A stretch of 64,000 nt of DNA, from positions 1 to 64,000 of the forward strand of contig JAFQLS010000021.1 of assembly GCA_017396555.1 (NCBI GenBank), written 5' to 3'. Below the pieces are notes generated by a model. The model saw only the letters and a program-made list of their open reading frames with translations. It did not search any database and had not been told where the DNA came from. The position numbers and the translations under genes were made by a program. Source of the stretch: Lachnospiraceae bacterium (GTDB lineage Bacteria > Bacillota > Clostridia > Lachnospirales > Lachnospiraceae). Below are positions 8,949 to 17,865 of this stretch, piece by piece (position 1 is the first letter of the stretch; every line of letters begins with the position of its first letter).

Positions 8949-8980
8949 TGGCGGTCGAACATGACCGCCATATTCTTATT
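8949..8980. terminator. Bidirectional terminator between convergent genes
   Basis: A perfect 8-bp stem (TGGCGGTC with GACCGCCA) and a short loop have T-rich sequence on both sides. It can serve the membrane operon on the plus strand and the leucine-rich repeat gene on the minus strand, whose stop codon lies at 8976-8978. Confidence 0.75.
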
Positions 8981-11594
8981 TTATTTTTACAGATTTTACA
9001 GTGCTCCAGTTAGAATAAACCTTTTTGCCATTTATCTTACTGTATGCTTTTACCTTAAAGAAATATTTCTTTCCTTTTGTAAGTTTAGTTTTCTTATATG
9101 AAGTATTTTTTGAAGTAGTAGTCTTTATTTTCTTATAAGTACCTTTCTTTGATGTTGACATATATACTTCATATCCGGTAGCGCCTGCTACCTTTTTCCA
9201 AGTAATCTTTGCCTGTTTCTTTTCGGCTGTTACCTTTATAGTTGGTGCAGTAGTCTTTGTTGACATAGCTGTAACAGAAGAATAATCGCCATATATTTTT
9301 TCGCCATTTACTGTTTTATAGGCACGTACTTTGTAATAATATGTTGTTCCGGCTTTTAATTTACTATTCTTATATGTTGTTGATGAAGTAGATGCAACCT
9401 TTGTATATTTTCCATTTTTAGATGTTGATCTGTATACCTCATATCCGGTTACACCAACAGATTTTTTCCAAGTCATACTAATGGATTTAGTATCATATGA
9501 TGTTTTCTGTTTTAATGTAGTTACCTTTGCAGGCTTTATAACAAAAGCATTTGCTATAGTCTTTGTTCCTGTATAATTGCCTTTTCCTGTTACTACTACT
9601 TTTGCTTTTCCTGGATTAATATTATTACTATATACAACCTTATAATCTACGCCTTCTTCAAGCTTTACACCATCACACATAACTGTGATAACGGAAGTTT
9701 TTGCCTTTCCATCATAAACATATGATTTTGATTCGACAACGGCTGATGTAATATTGAAAGGTGTAATTGTAAATGTCTTTGTAACAGTTCCACAATAGTA
9801 CTCTTTTCCTTTTATTATAACACTTGCTGTTCCGGCATTTACGTTATTTGTATATGAAAATGTATAGTCAACTCCCTCTTCAAGAACCTTTTCTTCATGC
9901 ATAATAGTTACTTCCGGCTCTTTTGTCTCACCATCATATTTGTATGTAGATTCAGATATTGATATCTGTGTTTCTGTCAATGGTGTAGATGTACATTGCC
10001 ATATAATACTGTTATCGTCAGCATATTTATGTGCATATGCATCGTGATTACTATAAATAGTAAGCTTATCATCATAACCAAAAGCATCTTTGTGTATTGT
10101 AGTTACACTGTTAGGTATATAAATGTATTCCAATTCATCACATGAACCAAAGGCAGCTTTTTCTATAGTTGTTAATCCTTTTGGTATCTCTATACGTGTA
10201 AATTTTATACAACTATCAAACGCACATTCACCTATAATTGTAACATCATCAGGAATTGTTACATTACCTAATAATACACAATTAGAAAATGTATATGGCT
10301 CTATTCTGGTTAATCCACTTGGCAATTCAATACTTTCTAATTTACCACAATGAGAGAATGCAGCTCTTCCTATCTCTGTTACTTCTCTAGGTATATTAAT
10401 TGTATTCAGTTCCCAACAATCCTCAAAAGCAGATGCTCCTATACCTGTTACGGTTGAAGGCAATACGATTTCCGTAAGTTCAGAGCAACCCTTAAAAGCA
10501 TAATCTCCTATGCTTGTTATTCCTTCTTGAAGACTGATGTTATCTAATTTCCAACAGCCACTAAACAAGCCATCATTTATACTTGTTATTCCCTCTGGAA
10601 TTTCAATGCTATTGAGACTCATACATCCTGAAAAAGCATAATCTCCTATTGACTCTATTCCCTGTGGAAACTGCATAGTTTTTAAACTGAGACCCTCTGC
10701 AAAAGCATATTTACCTATTTCTATTAAGTCTGTTGATAATGTCACTTCTTCTAGTTGTGAATCAAAAAAAGCATAATCCCCTACTTTAGTTACTCCATTT
10801 GGAATAATATATGATACAGCAGGTAATGTCTCTTCAGTTTCTAAATAAGCTTTAGGGCATTTTACCAAACAGGTTTTATCCTCGTTAAATAAAACTCCAT
10901 CTACTGACGAATATGTTTCATTTTCCTCTGCAACTACAATACTTCTTAGCGTACTAATATTTAATGCTTCTACATCTACATTTTCTAAATCTTTGTGAAT
11001 ATTTATAGATGTTATTTTTTCACAGTTTTTAAATGCACCTTTTTTTACATTTACTACAGTTTCTGGAATTGTAAATTCATTTTCATAAGAATTTGTAACA
11101 AATAATAAAAATGTCTTGTCCTTATTATATAGAATTCCATTTTCAGAAGTATAACGCTCACTATTTGCTGATACAATAAACTCTGCTAACTTGAAGCATT
11201 CGCTGAATGCATATTCGCCTATTTGTGTAACATTTTTAGATATAGTTACGCTTTCAATATCAGATAGTGAAAATGCATAATCTTCAATAGTTGTTACTGT
11301 ATCAGGTATTATTACACTTTTTACTTCTGATCTAAAAAATGTCTCCTTACCAATTACTGTTACTGTCTTACCATTTACAACTTCAGGTATAGTAACTTCT
11401 TCCTCAGAACCTGTATAACTTACAGCTTTGACAGTGGAGTTATCAATATCTTCAAACGTCCAATTTTCTAATGAATTCTCTTCAGCTGCATATACAGTTT
11501 CTTTTGCAATGTTTAATATTCCATTTTCCATAGGCACTACGGATGCTGAAAAAATCATCATTGCAATTAAAATACTTAAATTTTTTCTTTTCAA
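8976..11594 (-). CDS. BspA-type leucine-rich repeat surface protein with Ig-like and FN3 domains
   Basis: This secreted protein has 872 residues. Residues 1-35 form a signal peptide ending near VYA-AEE. Residues 55-520 hold many LRR_5 (BspA/Treponema type) repeats of about 23 residues with the core IGDYAFSGC and IEIPEGITSI. Residues 540-695 hold two Ig-like/MBG modules (YKYDGETKEPEVTI and YVYDGKAKTSVITV). Residues 695-872 are two fibronectin III domains, each with an ATGYEVY-type strand, ending in a Lys-rich tail. No sortase signal or membrane anchor is seen, so it is probably released or held by charge. It starts with TTG, 9 nt after AAGGAGG. Proteins like this bind host or plant surfaces; the ligand here is unknown. 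It is monocistronic and convergent with the membrane operon. Confidence 0.88.
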   Translation of the reverse strand: MKRKNLSILIAMMIFSASVVPMENGILNIAKETVYAAEENSLENWTFEDIDNSTVKAVSYTGSEEEVTIPEVVNGKTVTVIGKETFFRSEVKSVIIPDTVTTIEDYAFSLSDIESVTISKNVTQIGEYAFSECFKLAEFIVSANSERYTSENGILYNKDKTFLLFVTNSYENEFTIPETVVNVKKGAFKNCEKITSINIHKDLENVDVEALNISTLRSIVVAEENETYSSVDGVLFNEDKTCLVKCPKAYLETEETLPAVSYIIPNGVTKVGDYAFFDSQLEEVTLSTDLIEIGKYAFAEGLSLKTMQFPQGIESIGDYAFSGCMSLNSIEIPEGITSINDGLFSGCWKLDNISLQEGITSIGDYAFKGCSELTEIVLPSTVTGIGASAFEDCWELNTINIPREVTEIGRAAFSHCGKLESIELPSGLTRIEPYTFSNCVLLGNVTIPDDVTIIGECAFDSCIKFTRIEIPKGLTTIEKAAFGSCDELEYIYIPNSVTTIHKDAFGYDDKLTIYSNHDAYAHKYADDNSIIWQCTSTPLTETQISISESTYKYDGETKEPEVTIMHEEKVLEEGVDYTFSYTNNVNAGTASVIIKGKEYYCGTVTKTFTITPFNITSAVVESKSYVYDGKAKTSVITVMCDGVKLEEGVDYKVVYSNNINPGKAKVVVTGKGNYTGTKTIANAFVIKPAKVTTLKQKTSYDTKSISMTWKKSVGVTGYEVYRSTSKNGKYTKVASTSSTTYKNSKLKAGTTYYYKVRAYKTVNGEKIYGDYSSVTAMSTKTTAPTIKVTAEKKQAKITWKKVAGATGYEVYMSTSKKGTYKKIKTTTSKNTSYKKTKLTKGKKYFFKVKAYSKINGKKVYSNWSTVKSVKIK

Positions 11595-11719
11595 CTTTAT
11601 GTTCCTCCTTTTTGCTATTATAAAAGTATCTTGTCCTTACACTTTATAAGATGCAGGAAAGGAGGATTTTGTTCCCTTGTTTTTTCTAGAGTAAGTGATA
11701 TACTAAAAAATAATAGTTA

Positions 11720-12145
11720 ATGCACAAAAAATTTATGATAAGGGTAAATATAAAATCAAGAGAGGTAGACTTATTTTGGTTTTTTGTTATTTACTATGAT
11801 TATAAAAGAAATAGATTTAGGACTAAAAGATTACTCTTAAATAAGGATGAAGAATTTATAGTATCAGGAATATATCAATGTTCAAATGATGCGGGTAAAG
11901 CAGATGAGATTATAGCCGAATTAGAGAATACATTTGTACTTGGAACTATTATGACAATACTATTATCAGATATGCTTGTAGGTTCAATATTTAAAATGTT
12001 TGGATTATATAACTATTAGTCTGATACAGTGTTGATATCGGTACTAATTCCGTTTGTATTTATGATGTTTGTATATTATGCGGTATCATATATAATAGCA
12101 GGAAAAATAAAGAGGGTAACACCTAGAGTTTTAGTAACTGAGTAG
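11720..12145 (+). pseudogene. Remnant of an FtsX-like ABC permease
   Basis: A frame of 99 residues (MHKKFMIRVN, KDEEFIVSGIYQCSN, FVLGTIMTILLSD) stops at TAG 12017-12019. It continues in the same frame for 41 more residues (SDTVLISVLIPFVFMMFVYY, then IKRVTPRVLVTE). The tail, a hydrophobic segment then a basic stretch and L-V-T-E, is typical of the C-terminus of FtsX/MacB-type permeases. The large N-terminal part of such a permease is missing, and there is no ATPase partner gene here. I read it as a truncated and nonsense-mutated relic. Confidence 0.55.
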
Positions 12146-12161
12146 ACAAAATCTTCAAAAC

Positions 12162-12191
12162 TTGTTAAAGCATAGGCTGTTATGATATATT
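12162..12191 (+). promoter_or_regulatory. Possible promoter of the DUF1538-hss operon
   Basis: TTGTTA and TATATT with an 18-bp spacer end 31 bp before the TTG start of the DUF1538 gene. No other terminator or promoter is obvious before lemA. Confidence 0.4.
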
Positions 12192-12222
12192 AATATATAT
12201 GTTTTAGAAAGAGGTTTTATAT

Positions 12223-13761
12223 TTGTTTGCAATCAATTCGAAATTCAAAGAAAAACTAACGGAGACGTTAAAAGCCGTTGTTCCAATACTTGCAATAGTG
12301 CTAATCCTGTGCTTTTCAATTGCACCTATTCCACCAAGTATATTGATGTCTTTTTTGATAGGGGCAGGACTTTTAATAATAGGAATGCTTTTGTTTAATG
12401 TAGGAGTTGAATTATCAATGACGCCTATGGGAGAAAAAGCAGGTTCGATAATTACTAAATCGAAAAAAGTATTAATAATAGTAGCAATCAGTTTTATTAT
12501 GGGGTTTATTATTACTATTTCAGAACCTGATCTGCAGGTACTTGCGGCGCAGGTTCCATCTGTTCCTGATTTAACACTTATCTTTGCGGTGGCATTTGGT
12601 GTTGCTATTTTTTTGGTTTTAGCAATACTGCGTATGTTGGTAGGTGTGTCCTTATCGTATATATTGGTAGTTTTATATACAATAATATTTACACTGGTAT
12701 TTTTTGTGCCAAGGGATTTTTTATCAGTAGCATTTGATTCAGGTGGTGTTACTACGGGACCTATGACGGTGCCGTTTATTATGGCATTTGGTATTGGTAT
12801 TTCGGCAATCAGAAGTGATAGACGAGCTTCGGATGATAGTTTTGGTCTTGTATCGATGTGCTCGGTTGGACCGATTCTTGCAGTGCTTATTTTAGGATTT
12901 ATATATAAGCCTGAATCGACGGAACAGGTTTCAGAAGCGATACCTATTATAGATAATACGGTTGATTTGTGGAAAGCATTTGCTGTAGAATTTCCTCATT
13001 ATTTTAAAGAGATGGCATTATCATTACTGCCTATTGTCGTGTTTTTTACTCTGTTCCAATTGGTTTCAAGAGAAATTAACAGACATTCACTAATTAAAAT
13101 AACAGTCGGTATTGTGTATACATATATTGGTCTTGCTTTGTTTTTAACAGGTGTTAATGTAGGCTTTATGTCGGCAGGAAATTATCTTGGACAGACTATT
13201 GCGGAATTGTCATATTCGTGGATTATCGTTCCTATTGGTATGGTGATTGGATATTTTATAGTATTGGCAGAGCCGGCAGTGTTTGTACTGACTAAGCAGG
13301 TTGAAGAAATGACCTCAGGAGCTATTTCTGCAAGAGCTATGGGACTTAGTTTGTCAATTGGTGTATCTGTATCAGTTGGATTAGCTATGATTAGGGTATT
13401 GACAGGAATATCAATCTTGTGGTTTTTGATTCCGGGGTATTTACTTGCGCTGTCAATAACATTTTTTGTACCAAAATTATTTACAGCTATTGCGTTTGAC
13501 TCAGGAGGGGTTGCTTCCGGTCCGATGACGGCAACCTTTTTGCTTTCATTTGCAATGGGAGCGTGTGAGTCGCTTGGTGGAAATATAATTACAGATGCTT
13601 TTGGTATTGTATCAATGGTTGCGATGACACCTTTGATTACCATTCAGATAATGGGTCTGATATATAAGTTTAAAGAAAAGAAGCTTCACAAGTCGGCAGC
13701 AGTTGAAAATATTGTGCCTGCAAATGAAATTTATGAGGATATAGAAATTATTGAATTATAG
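12223..13761 (+). CDS. DUF1538 integral membrane protein (internally duplicated)
   Basis: This protein of 512 residues has about 14 hydrophobic segments. It is made of two homologous halves: the signature FDSGGVTTGPMT near residue 171 recurs as FDSGGVASGPMT near 425, each followed by a hydrophobic helix (FIMAFGIG, FLLSFAMG) and later by FGLVSM or FGIVSM. This matches the DUF1538 family, thought to be cation or solute transporters of the cytoplasmic membrane, often coded beside PII-like proteins. The start is TTG with AGAGG upstream. It is the first gene of a five-gene operon that ends with homospermidine synthase, so transport of a polyamine, a precursor or a counter-ion is a reasonable guess. 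The substrate is not shown by the sequence. Confidence 0.85.
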   Translation: MFAINSKFKEKLTETLKAVVPILAIVLILCFSIAPIPPSILMSFLIGAGLLIIGMLLFNVGVELSMTPMGEKAGSIITKSKKVLIIVAISFIMGFIITISEPDLQVLAAQVPSVPDLTLIFAVAFGVAIFLVLAILRMLVGVSLSYILVVLYTIIFTLVFFVPRDFLSVAFDSGGVTTGPMTVPFIMAFGIGISAIRSDRRASDDSFGLVSMCSVGPILAVLILGFIYKPESTEQVSEAIPIIDNTVDLWKAFAVEFPHYFKEMALSLLPIVVFFTLFQLVSREINRHSLIKITVGIVYTYIGLALFLTGVNVGFMSAGNYLGQTIAELSYSWIIVPIGMVIGYFIVLAEPAVFVLTKQVEEMTSGAISARAMGLSLSIGVSVSVGLAMIRVLTGISILWFLIPGYLLALSITFFVPKLFTAIAFDSGGVASGPMTATFLLSFAMGACESLGGNIITDAFGIVSMVAMTPLITIQIMGLIYKFKEKKLHKSAAVENIVPANEIYEDIEIIEL

Positions 13762-13792
13762 AGAGTCGTGTTTTTTAACAGGAAAGGGATAT

Positions 13793-14470
13793 ATGGGAAA
13801 TTTATATTTAATGACAACGATTGTTAATCGTAAAGATGCAAAAAAATATATTGAAATTTTTAATGAGAATAATCTACATGTTATGTATTTGACACTTGGA
13901 TTAGGAACAGCATCTAATGAAGTATTAGATTATATGGGATTGGATTCACAGGAAAAAGCTGTTGCATTTTCTGTTATTGAAGAGAGTACATGGAAAATCA
14001 TTAAGAAACGTATGGAAAGAGATTTGAAGATTGACGCACCGGGTGGTGGGATTTCATTTACAACACCATTAAGTAGTATTGGTGGAAGACGTACACTCGA
14101 ATTTTTGTTAGAAGACCAAAATTATCAGAAGGAGGCAGAAACAACATTGAAGAATACTAAACATGAACTTATAGTTGTTATTGCGGAACAGGGTTATACA
14201 AATTTGATTATGGATGCAGCGAGAGGTGCCGGAGCGTATGGTGGTACGGTTATTCATGCTAAAGGAACGGGGATGGAATTAGCAGAAAAATTCATGGGTG
14301 TATCGCTTGCAGTTGAAAAGGAAATGGTGTTCATAGTGACTAAGTCGGAGCAAAAAAATGATATAATGAAAGCAATAATGAAGGAGGCAGGTTTAGATAG
14401 TAAAGCAAAATCAATTGCTTTTTCAATGCCTGTTACTGATACTGCGGGGCTTAGACTTATAGAGGATTAA
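13793..14470 (+). CDS. Double-domain PII-like regulatory protein
   Basis: This protein has 225 residues. Two similar ferredoxin-like halves (about 1-105 and 115-225) resemble PII/GlnB-like proteins. Each half has a beta strand start (LYLMTTIVNR; ELIVVIAEQG) and a small-residue loop (GLGTASNEVLDYMGLDS; ARGAGAYGGTVIHAKGTG) placed where the T-loop and nucleotide site lie in PII proteins. Classical PII is about 112 residues and trimeric; a fused pair is unusual. The start at 13793 is chosen for AGGAAAGGG just upstream. It lies 31 bp after the DUF1538 gene, and such PII-like proteins are known neighbours of membrane transporters, so it probably senses a nucleotide and gates the DUF1538 protein. 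The ligand is unknown. Confidence 0.75.
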   Translation: MGNLYLMTTIVNRKDAKKYIEIFNENNLHVMYLTLGLGTASNEVLDYMGLDSQEKAVAFSVIEESTWKIIKKRMERDLKIDAPGGGISFTTPLSSIGGRRTLEFLLEDQNYQKEAETTLKNTKHELIVVIAEQGYTNLIMDAARGAGAYGGTVIHAKGTGMELAEKFMGVSLAVEKEMVFIVTKSEQKNDIMKAIMKEAGLDSKAKSIAFSMPVTDTAGLRLIED

Positions 14471-14473
14471 AAT

Positions 14474-15694
14474 ATGAAACTAGTACCGATACCAAGAGAA
14501 AAATTTGAAGAATATAGAATTAATCTTATGTTTGACTGTTATAAATGGGATCCGCAATTTTTGGATAATAATACTATTGCAAAATATGCGTTGGTATTGA
14601 CACAGGAAGAGCATAAAGAACTGGAAATGCTTACGGAAAGCATAGATGTAGAAACAAGAAATGCAGAAGAGTTTTTGAATAGCAATCTTCATTTGGCAAA
14701 GCCTTTGGGACTTTCAAGAAAGGTTAGAAATGAGATTACTAAGATGAAGAATTATGAACCGGAAGCGCATATAAGACTAATGAGATACGATTTTCATCCA
14801 ACTATAGAGGGTAAGTGGGCAGTAAGTGAGGTTAATAGTGATGTACCGGGAGGATTTGCAGAAGCATCATTAATGCCTGAATTAGTCCTCGGTGTGGTGG
14901 AGGAAAATGATTTCCGTTTTATATGCTTTGGCGATATTTTGACAGAAGCCATTTTAAAGAAGGTAAAGAGAAATGGTCGTATTATGCTTGTGCATTGCAC
15001 CTCGTATAGTGATGACAGACAGGTTATGCAATTCCTTGGTGATAGATTAACAAAAGAGGGATTTGAGATTATTTATGGTGCAGCAGACCATTTGAATTTT
15101 AGAGATAACAAAGCAATTAGTATACTTGATGGTAATGAAGGAGAAGTAGATGCAATAATCAGATTTACTCCTTTGGAATGGCTTGTGGATATCAAACCAA
15201 AACGTTGGCAGGGATATTTTGATACTATTACAGTATCGTGTAATCATCCTGTTGCCATTTTTGCGCAAACCAAGAGATTTCCACTTATTTGGAATACTCT
15301 TGAAAATAACGGGATTAATATGTCTACATGGAGGGAGTTGCTTCCGGAAACAGTAGAGGTAAAACAGGCAAAGGGAAGAGAAGGATTTATTTACAAGCCG
15401 GCATATGGAAGAGTGGGTGAAAGAATTTCTATAAAGGAAGCTTGCAGAGGGGATGAATATAAGAAAATCTTATCAGATGTAAGATTACATCCTAAGAAAT
15501 ATTTAGCTCAAAGGAAGTTTAATAGCAAACCGCTTAAAGGTGAGAATGATGAAGAATTCCATGTGTGTATCGGTTCGTATACCGTAGATGGCAGACATGC
15601 CGGTTATTATGCAAGAATTAGTGATTTGCCACGTATAGATTCACATGCTGCGGATATACCTGTATTGATTGAAGGGAATGATGAAGATGAATAA
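14474..15694 (+). CDS. Glutathionylspermidine-synthase-like ATP-grasp enzyme
   Basis: This protein of 406 residues is similar in length and layout to the stand-alone GSP-synthase domain proteins (YgiC/YjfC type). Signs are YKWDPQFLD near the N-terminus, VSEVNSDVPGGFAEAS near 117-132, and ATP-grasp elements GFIYKPAYGRVGERI near 305 and AQRKFNSKPL near 343. These enzymes use ATP to form an amide between a carboxylate and an amine; in the named family member the amine is spermidine. There is no amidase domain. It begins 3 bp after the PII-like gene. With homospermidine synthase in the same operon, a polyamine amide is the likely product; the acid partner is unknown. Confidence 0.75.
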   Translation: MKLVPIPREKFEEYRINLMFDCYKWDPQFLDNNTIAKYALVLTQEEHKELEMLTESIDVETRNAEEFLNSNLHLAKPLGLSRKVRNEITKMKNYEPEAHIRLMRYDFHPTIEGKWAVSEVNSDVPGGFAEASLMPELVLGVVEENDFRFICFGDILTEAILKKVKRNGRIMLVHCTSYSDDRQVMQFLGDRLTKEGFEIIYGAADHLNFRDNKAISILDGNEGEVDAIIRFTPLEWLVDIKPKRWQGYFDTITVSCNHPVAIFAQTKRFPLIWNTLENNGINMSTWRELLPETVEVKQAKGREGFIYKPAYGRVGERISIKEACRGDEYKKILSDVRLHPKKYLAQRKFNSKPLKGENDEEFHVCIGSYTVDGRHAGYYARISDLPRIDSHAADIPVLIEGNDEDE

Positions 15695-16337
15695 TAAAGA
15701 AATATATAGAATCTGGGCTCCATATGGTAAAAAATGGGTTGATTGGGTCAGACCTGTTCCGTTTGTTAGTGTTAATGAATATTCAAGAAATTATAATTAT
15801 ATGAATATGATGGTTCCGAAAGTTAATTATTTAGATGATAGTTATGAAGGAGCTGCTATAATTGTAGACTTACCCGGAGCAGAGAGTGTAATGGAAGGTC
15901 TTGGACTTGCCAGAAAGGGATATAGACCGATACCCATTTACAACGGAACGATAGAGCAAAAGGATTCAAGGGCTACTGTAGATAATCAGACTGTAGGTGC
16001 AGCACTTGTATGGGGAGCTGCACAGTTAAGTCAAATAGAAATAAAAGATGATGCATTGCCTGTATTTTTACTTGATAAAAATAGAATGAATAGATTTAAA
16101 ATGCAGATTTCATTATTTGATAACAGCTGGGATATTTATCATCAGGATTTGCCCTCGGCAGAATATTTTATAGAAAATAATATAAAGAAGATTATTATAA
16201 TAGGAAGTTCTGTTTCAAAGGATTTGAAAAAAATTCTTTATGGATTTCAAAAGAAAAAAATTCAAATATATTTGGCTAAGAACTATGATGAGCCAAAGAT
16301 ATTTAGAATAAGAAAGCAATTTCAAAAGGATATATAG
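15687..16337 (+). CDS. Conserved protein of the polyamine operon, function unknown
   Basis: This protein of 216 residues overlaps the end of the ATP-grasp gene by 8 bp, so the two are translationally coupled. The ATG at 15687 is preferred because GAAGGGA lies 9 nt upstream; ATGs at 15678 and 15681 are alternatives. The sequence looks like a soluble alpha/beta fold: YEGAAIIVDLPGAESVMEGL near 55, GYRPIPIYNG near 80, PVFLLDKNRMNRFK near 125 and KKIIIIGSSVSKDL near 175. There is no signal peptide or membrane helix, and I do not recognise a family. Its fixed place between two polyamine-type enzymes suggests a partner or accessory subunit. Confidence 0.6.
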   Translation: MNNKEIYRIWAPYGKKWVDWVRPVPFVSVNEYSRNYNYMNMMVPKVNYLDDSYEGAAIIVDLPGAESVMEGLGLARKGYRPIPIYNGTIEQKDSRATVDNQTVGAALVWGAAQLSQIEIKDDALPVFLLDKNRMNRFKMQISLFDNSWDIYHQDLPSAEYFIENNIKKIIIIGSSVSKDLKKILYGFQKKKIQIYLAKNYDEPKIFRIRKQFQKDI

Positions 16338-16347
16338 GAATGTAAAA

Positions 16348-17820
16348 ATGATTAAATTTGATGGAAGAATTGTTCAATTTGGATTTGGTGCCGTTGGCAA
16401 GAGCTTTTATGAAAAGGTATCAAAGGAAATAAAATTTAATGAAAATAAATATATTGTTATTACGAGAGAGAAGGCAGAGTTTCACGATTATATAAATCTT
16501 GGCGGTTTGGTTAGCAATTTTGTAGTTGGAGAAGTGAAAAGAGAGAACTTCAAGGAAGTATTTGGATTTTATTTAAGTGAAGGAGATTTGCTTATTGATT
16601 TTGCAGATACTGTTGGAACCAGAGATATTTGTGAGTGGTGTGCTGAAAATAACATTATGTATATTAATACGGGAGAGGCTGACTGGCCGGATCATTGGTA
16701 CAGCATTTTCGAAGAGAATGATTTAAAGCATATTCTTAAAGAGAAATGCAAAAATGAAGATGAAATGAATAAATATCCAATTGTTTTGCATCATGGAAAT
16801 AATCCGGGACTAGTATCGCATTTTGTAAAAGCGGCGATTACATATGTTGTTAATACTCAGTTTAAGAAGGATAAACAACTTAAGAATCTTGTGAAAAACA
16901 ATCAGTTTAATGAGGCTGCAAAAATTTTAGGCTTAAGGCAGATACATGTTAATGATATTGATTTGCAGGAGGTTAAGGATGAGTATAATGATAAACTGCT
17001 GTTTAGCACATGGTGTACAGATTCGTTTTGGTTTGAAATGCTAAGCGAGGCAACAGTAAATATTGGTACCCACGAAGAAATAGATTTTTCAAATGAATGT
17101 AATTTTGTTGATTATGAAAAAGGCTATTTGGAATTTAAGAAGATTGCAGCAGATAAGAAATGCAGGACATATTATCCGGGAGGAAGATTTGAGGGATTTA
17201 TGGTACCGCACGAAGAAACTGTATCAATAGCTAAGAGTCTGGAGGTTAAAGAGAATGGAAAGGTCGTATACAGACCAACTGTGATGTTTTTGTATTCGCC
17301 ATGTGTATATGCAACTGATTATTTTAAAAATGCGAAGGTGAATGACTATCCTATGCCTGATATATCTAAGCCAATGGACTGCGAAAATGTTGATGGTAAG
17401 ACTATTATACGTGGATATGTGTATCCGCAAAATTTCGAAATTGTGTATAAAGAGAAAATTGCATCAGGGACAGAGTATGTAGGTATATTGCTTATCGGAG
17501 ATAATTTTGAGCCTGTTTGGGTTGGGAACAGAATTGAGATGCCTTATTTATATAAAAATAAAAAGGAATCATTTTGGCAGACACCAACAATTACACCGGT
17601 TGCAATGTCTGCACTTGCAGCTGTTTGCTGGATGTTAACAAATAAAGAAAAAGGAGGAATATATTTTCCGGATGAGATAGAGGATTATAATTACATTATA
17701 AAAAAAGCTGAAAAATATATATCCAAAACCTTATACAAAACATTTTCAAAAAAAGAGATTGAAGATAATCTAAAAATTAATTTTAAAAATATACAGATGA
17801 AGGATTTATTTGCAGAATAA
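16348..17820 (+). CDS. hss: Homospermidine synthase
   Basis: This protein of 490 residues is close to the usual 475-490 of bacterial homospermidine synthase. The N-terminal Rossmann fold has the NAD-binding GFGAVG at residues 12-17. Family-typical segments are FADTVGTRDICEWC, NTGEADWPDHWYS, LHHGNNPGLVSHFVK near 148-162 and TPTITPVAMSALAAVCWML near 412. The enzyme joins two putrescines, or spermidine and putrescine, to sym-homospermidine using NAD as a transient hydride acceptor in the cytoplasm. It is the last gene of the DUF1538/PII/ATP-grasp operon, 10 bp after the previous gene; lemA follows 45 bp later with its own AAGGAGG. No agmatine or putrescine synthesis genes are in the window. Confidence 0.85.
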   Translation: MIKFDGRIVQFGFGAVGKSFYEKVSKEIKFNENKYIVITREKAEFHDYINLGGLVSNFVVGEVKRENFKEVFGFYLSEGDLLIDFADTVGTRDICEWCAENNIMYINTGEADWPDHWYSIFEENDLKHILKEKCKNEDEMNKYPIVLHHGNNPGLVSHFVKAAITYVVNTQFKKDKQLKNLVKNNQFNEAAKILGLRQIHVNDIDLQEVKDEYNDKLLFSTWCTDSFWFEMLSEATVNIGTHEEIDFSNECNFVDYEKGYLEFKKIAADKKCRTYYPGGRFEGFMVPHEETVSIAKSLEVKENGKVVYRPTVMFLYSPCVYATDYFKNAKVNDYPMPDISKPMDCENVDGKTIIRGYVYPQNFEIVYKEKIASGTEYVGILLIGDNFEPVWVGNRIEMPYLYKNKKESFWQTPTITPVAMSALAAVCWMLTNKEKGGIYFPDEIEDYNYIIKKAEKYISKTLYKTFSKKEIEDNLKINFKNIQMKDLFAE

Positions 17821-17865
17821 CAGAATAAATGCTATAATGCTAATATCACGTTAAGGAGGTTTAAT

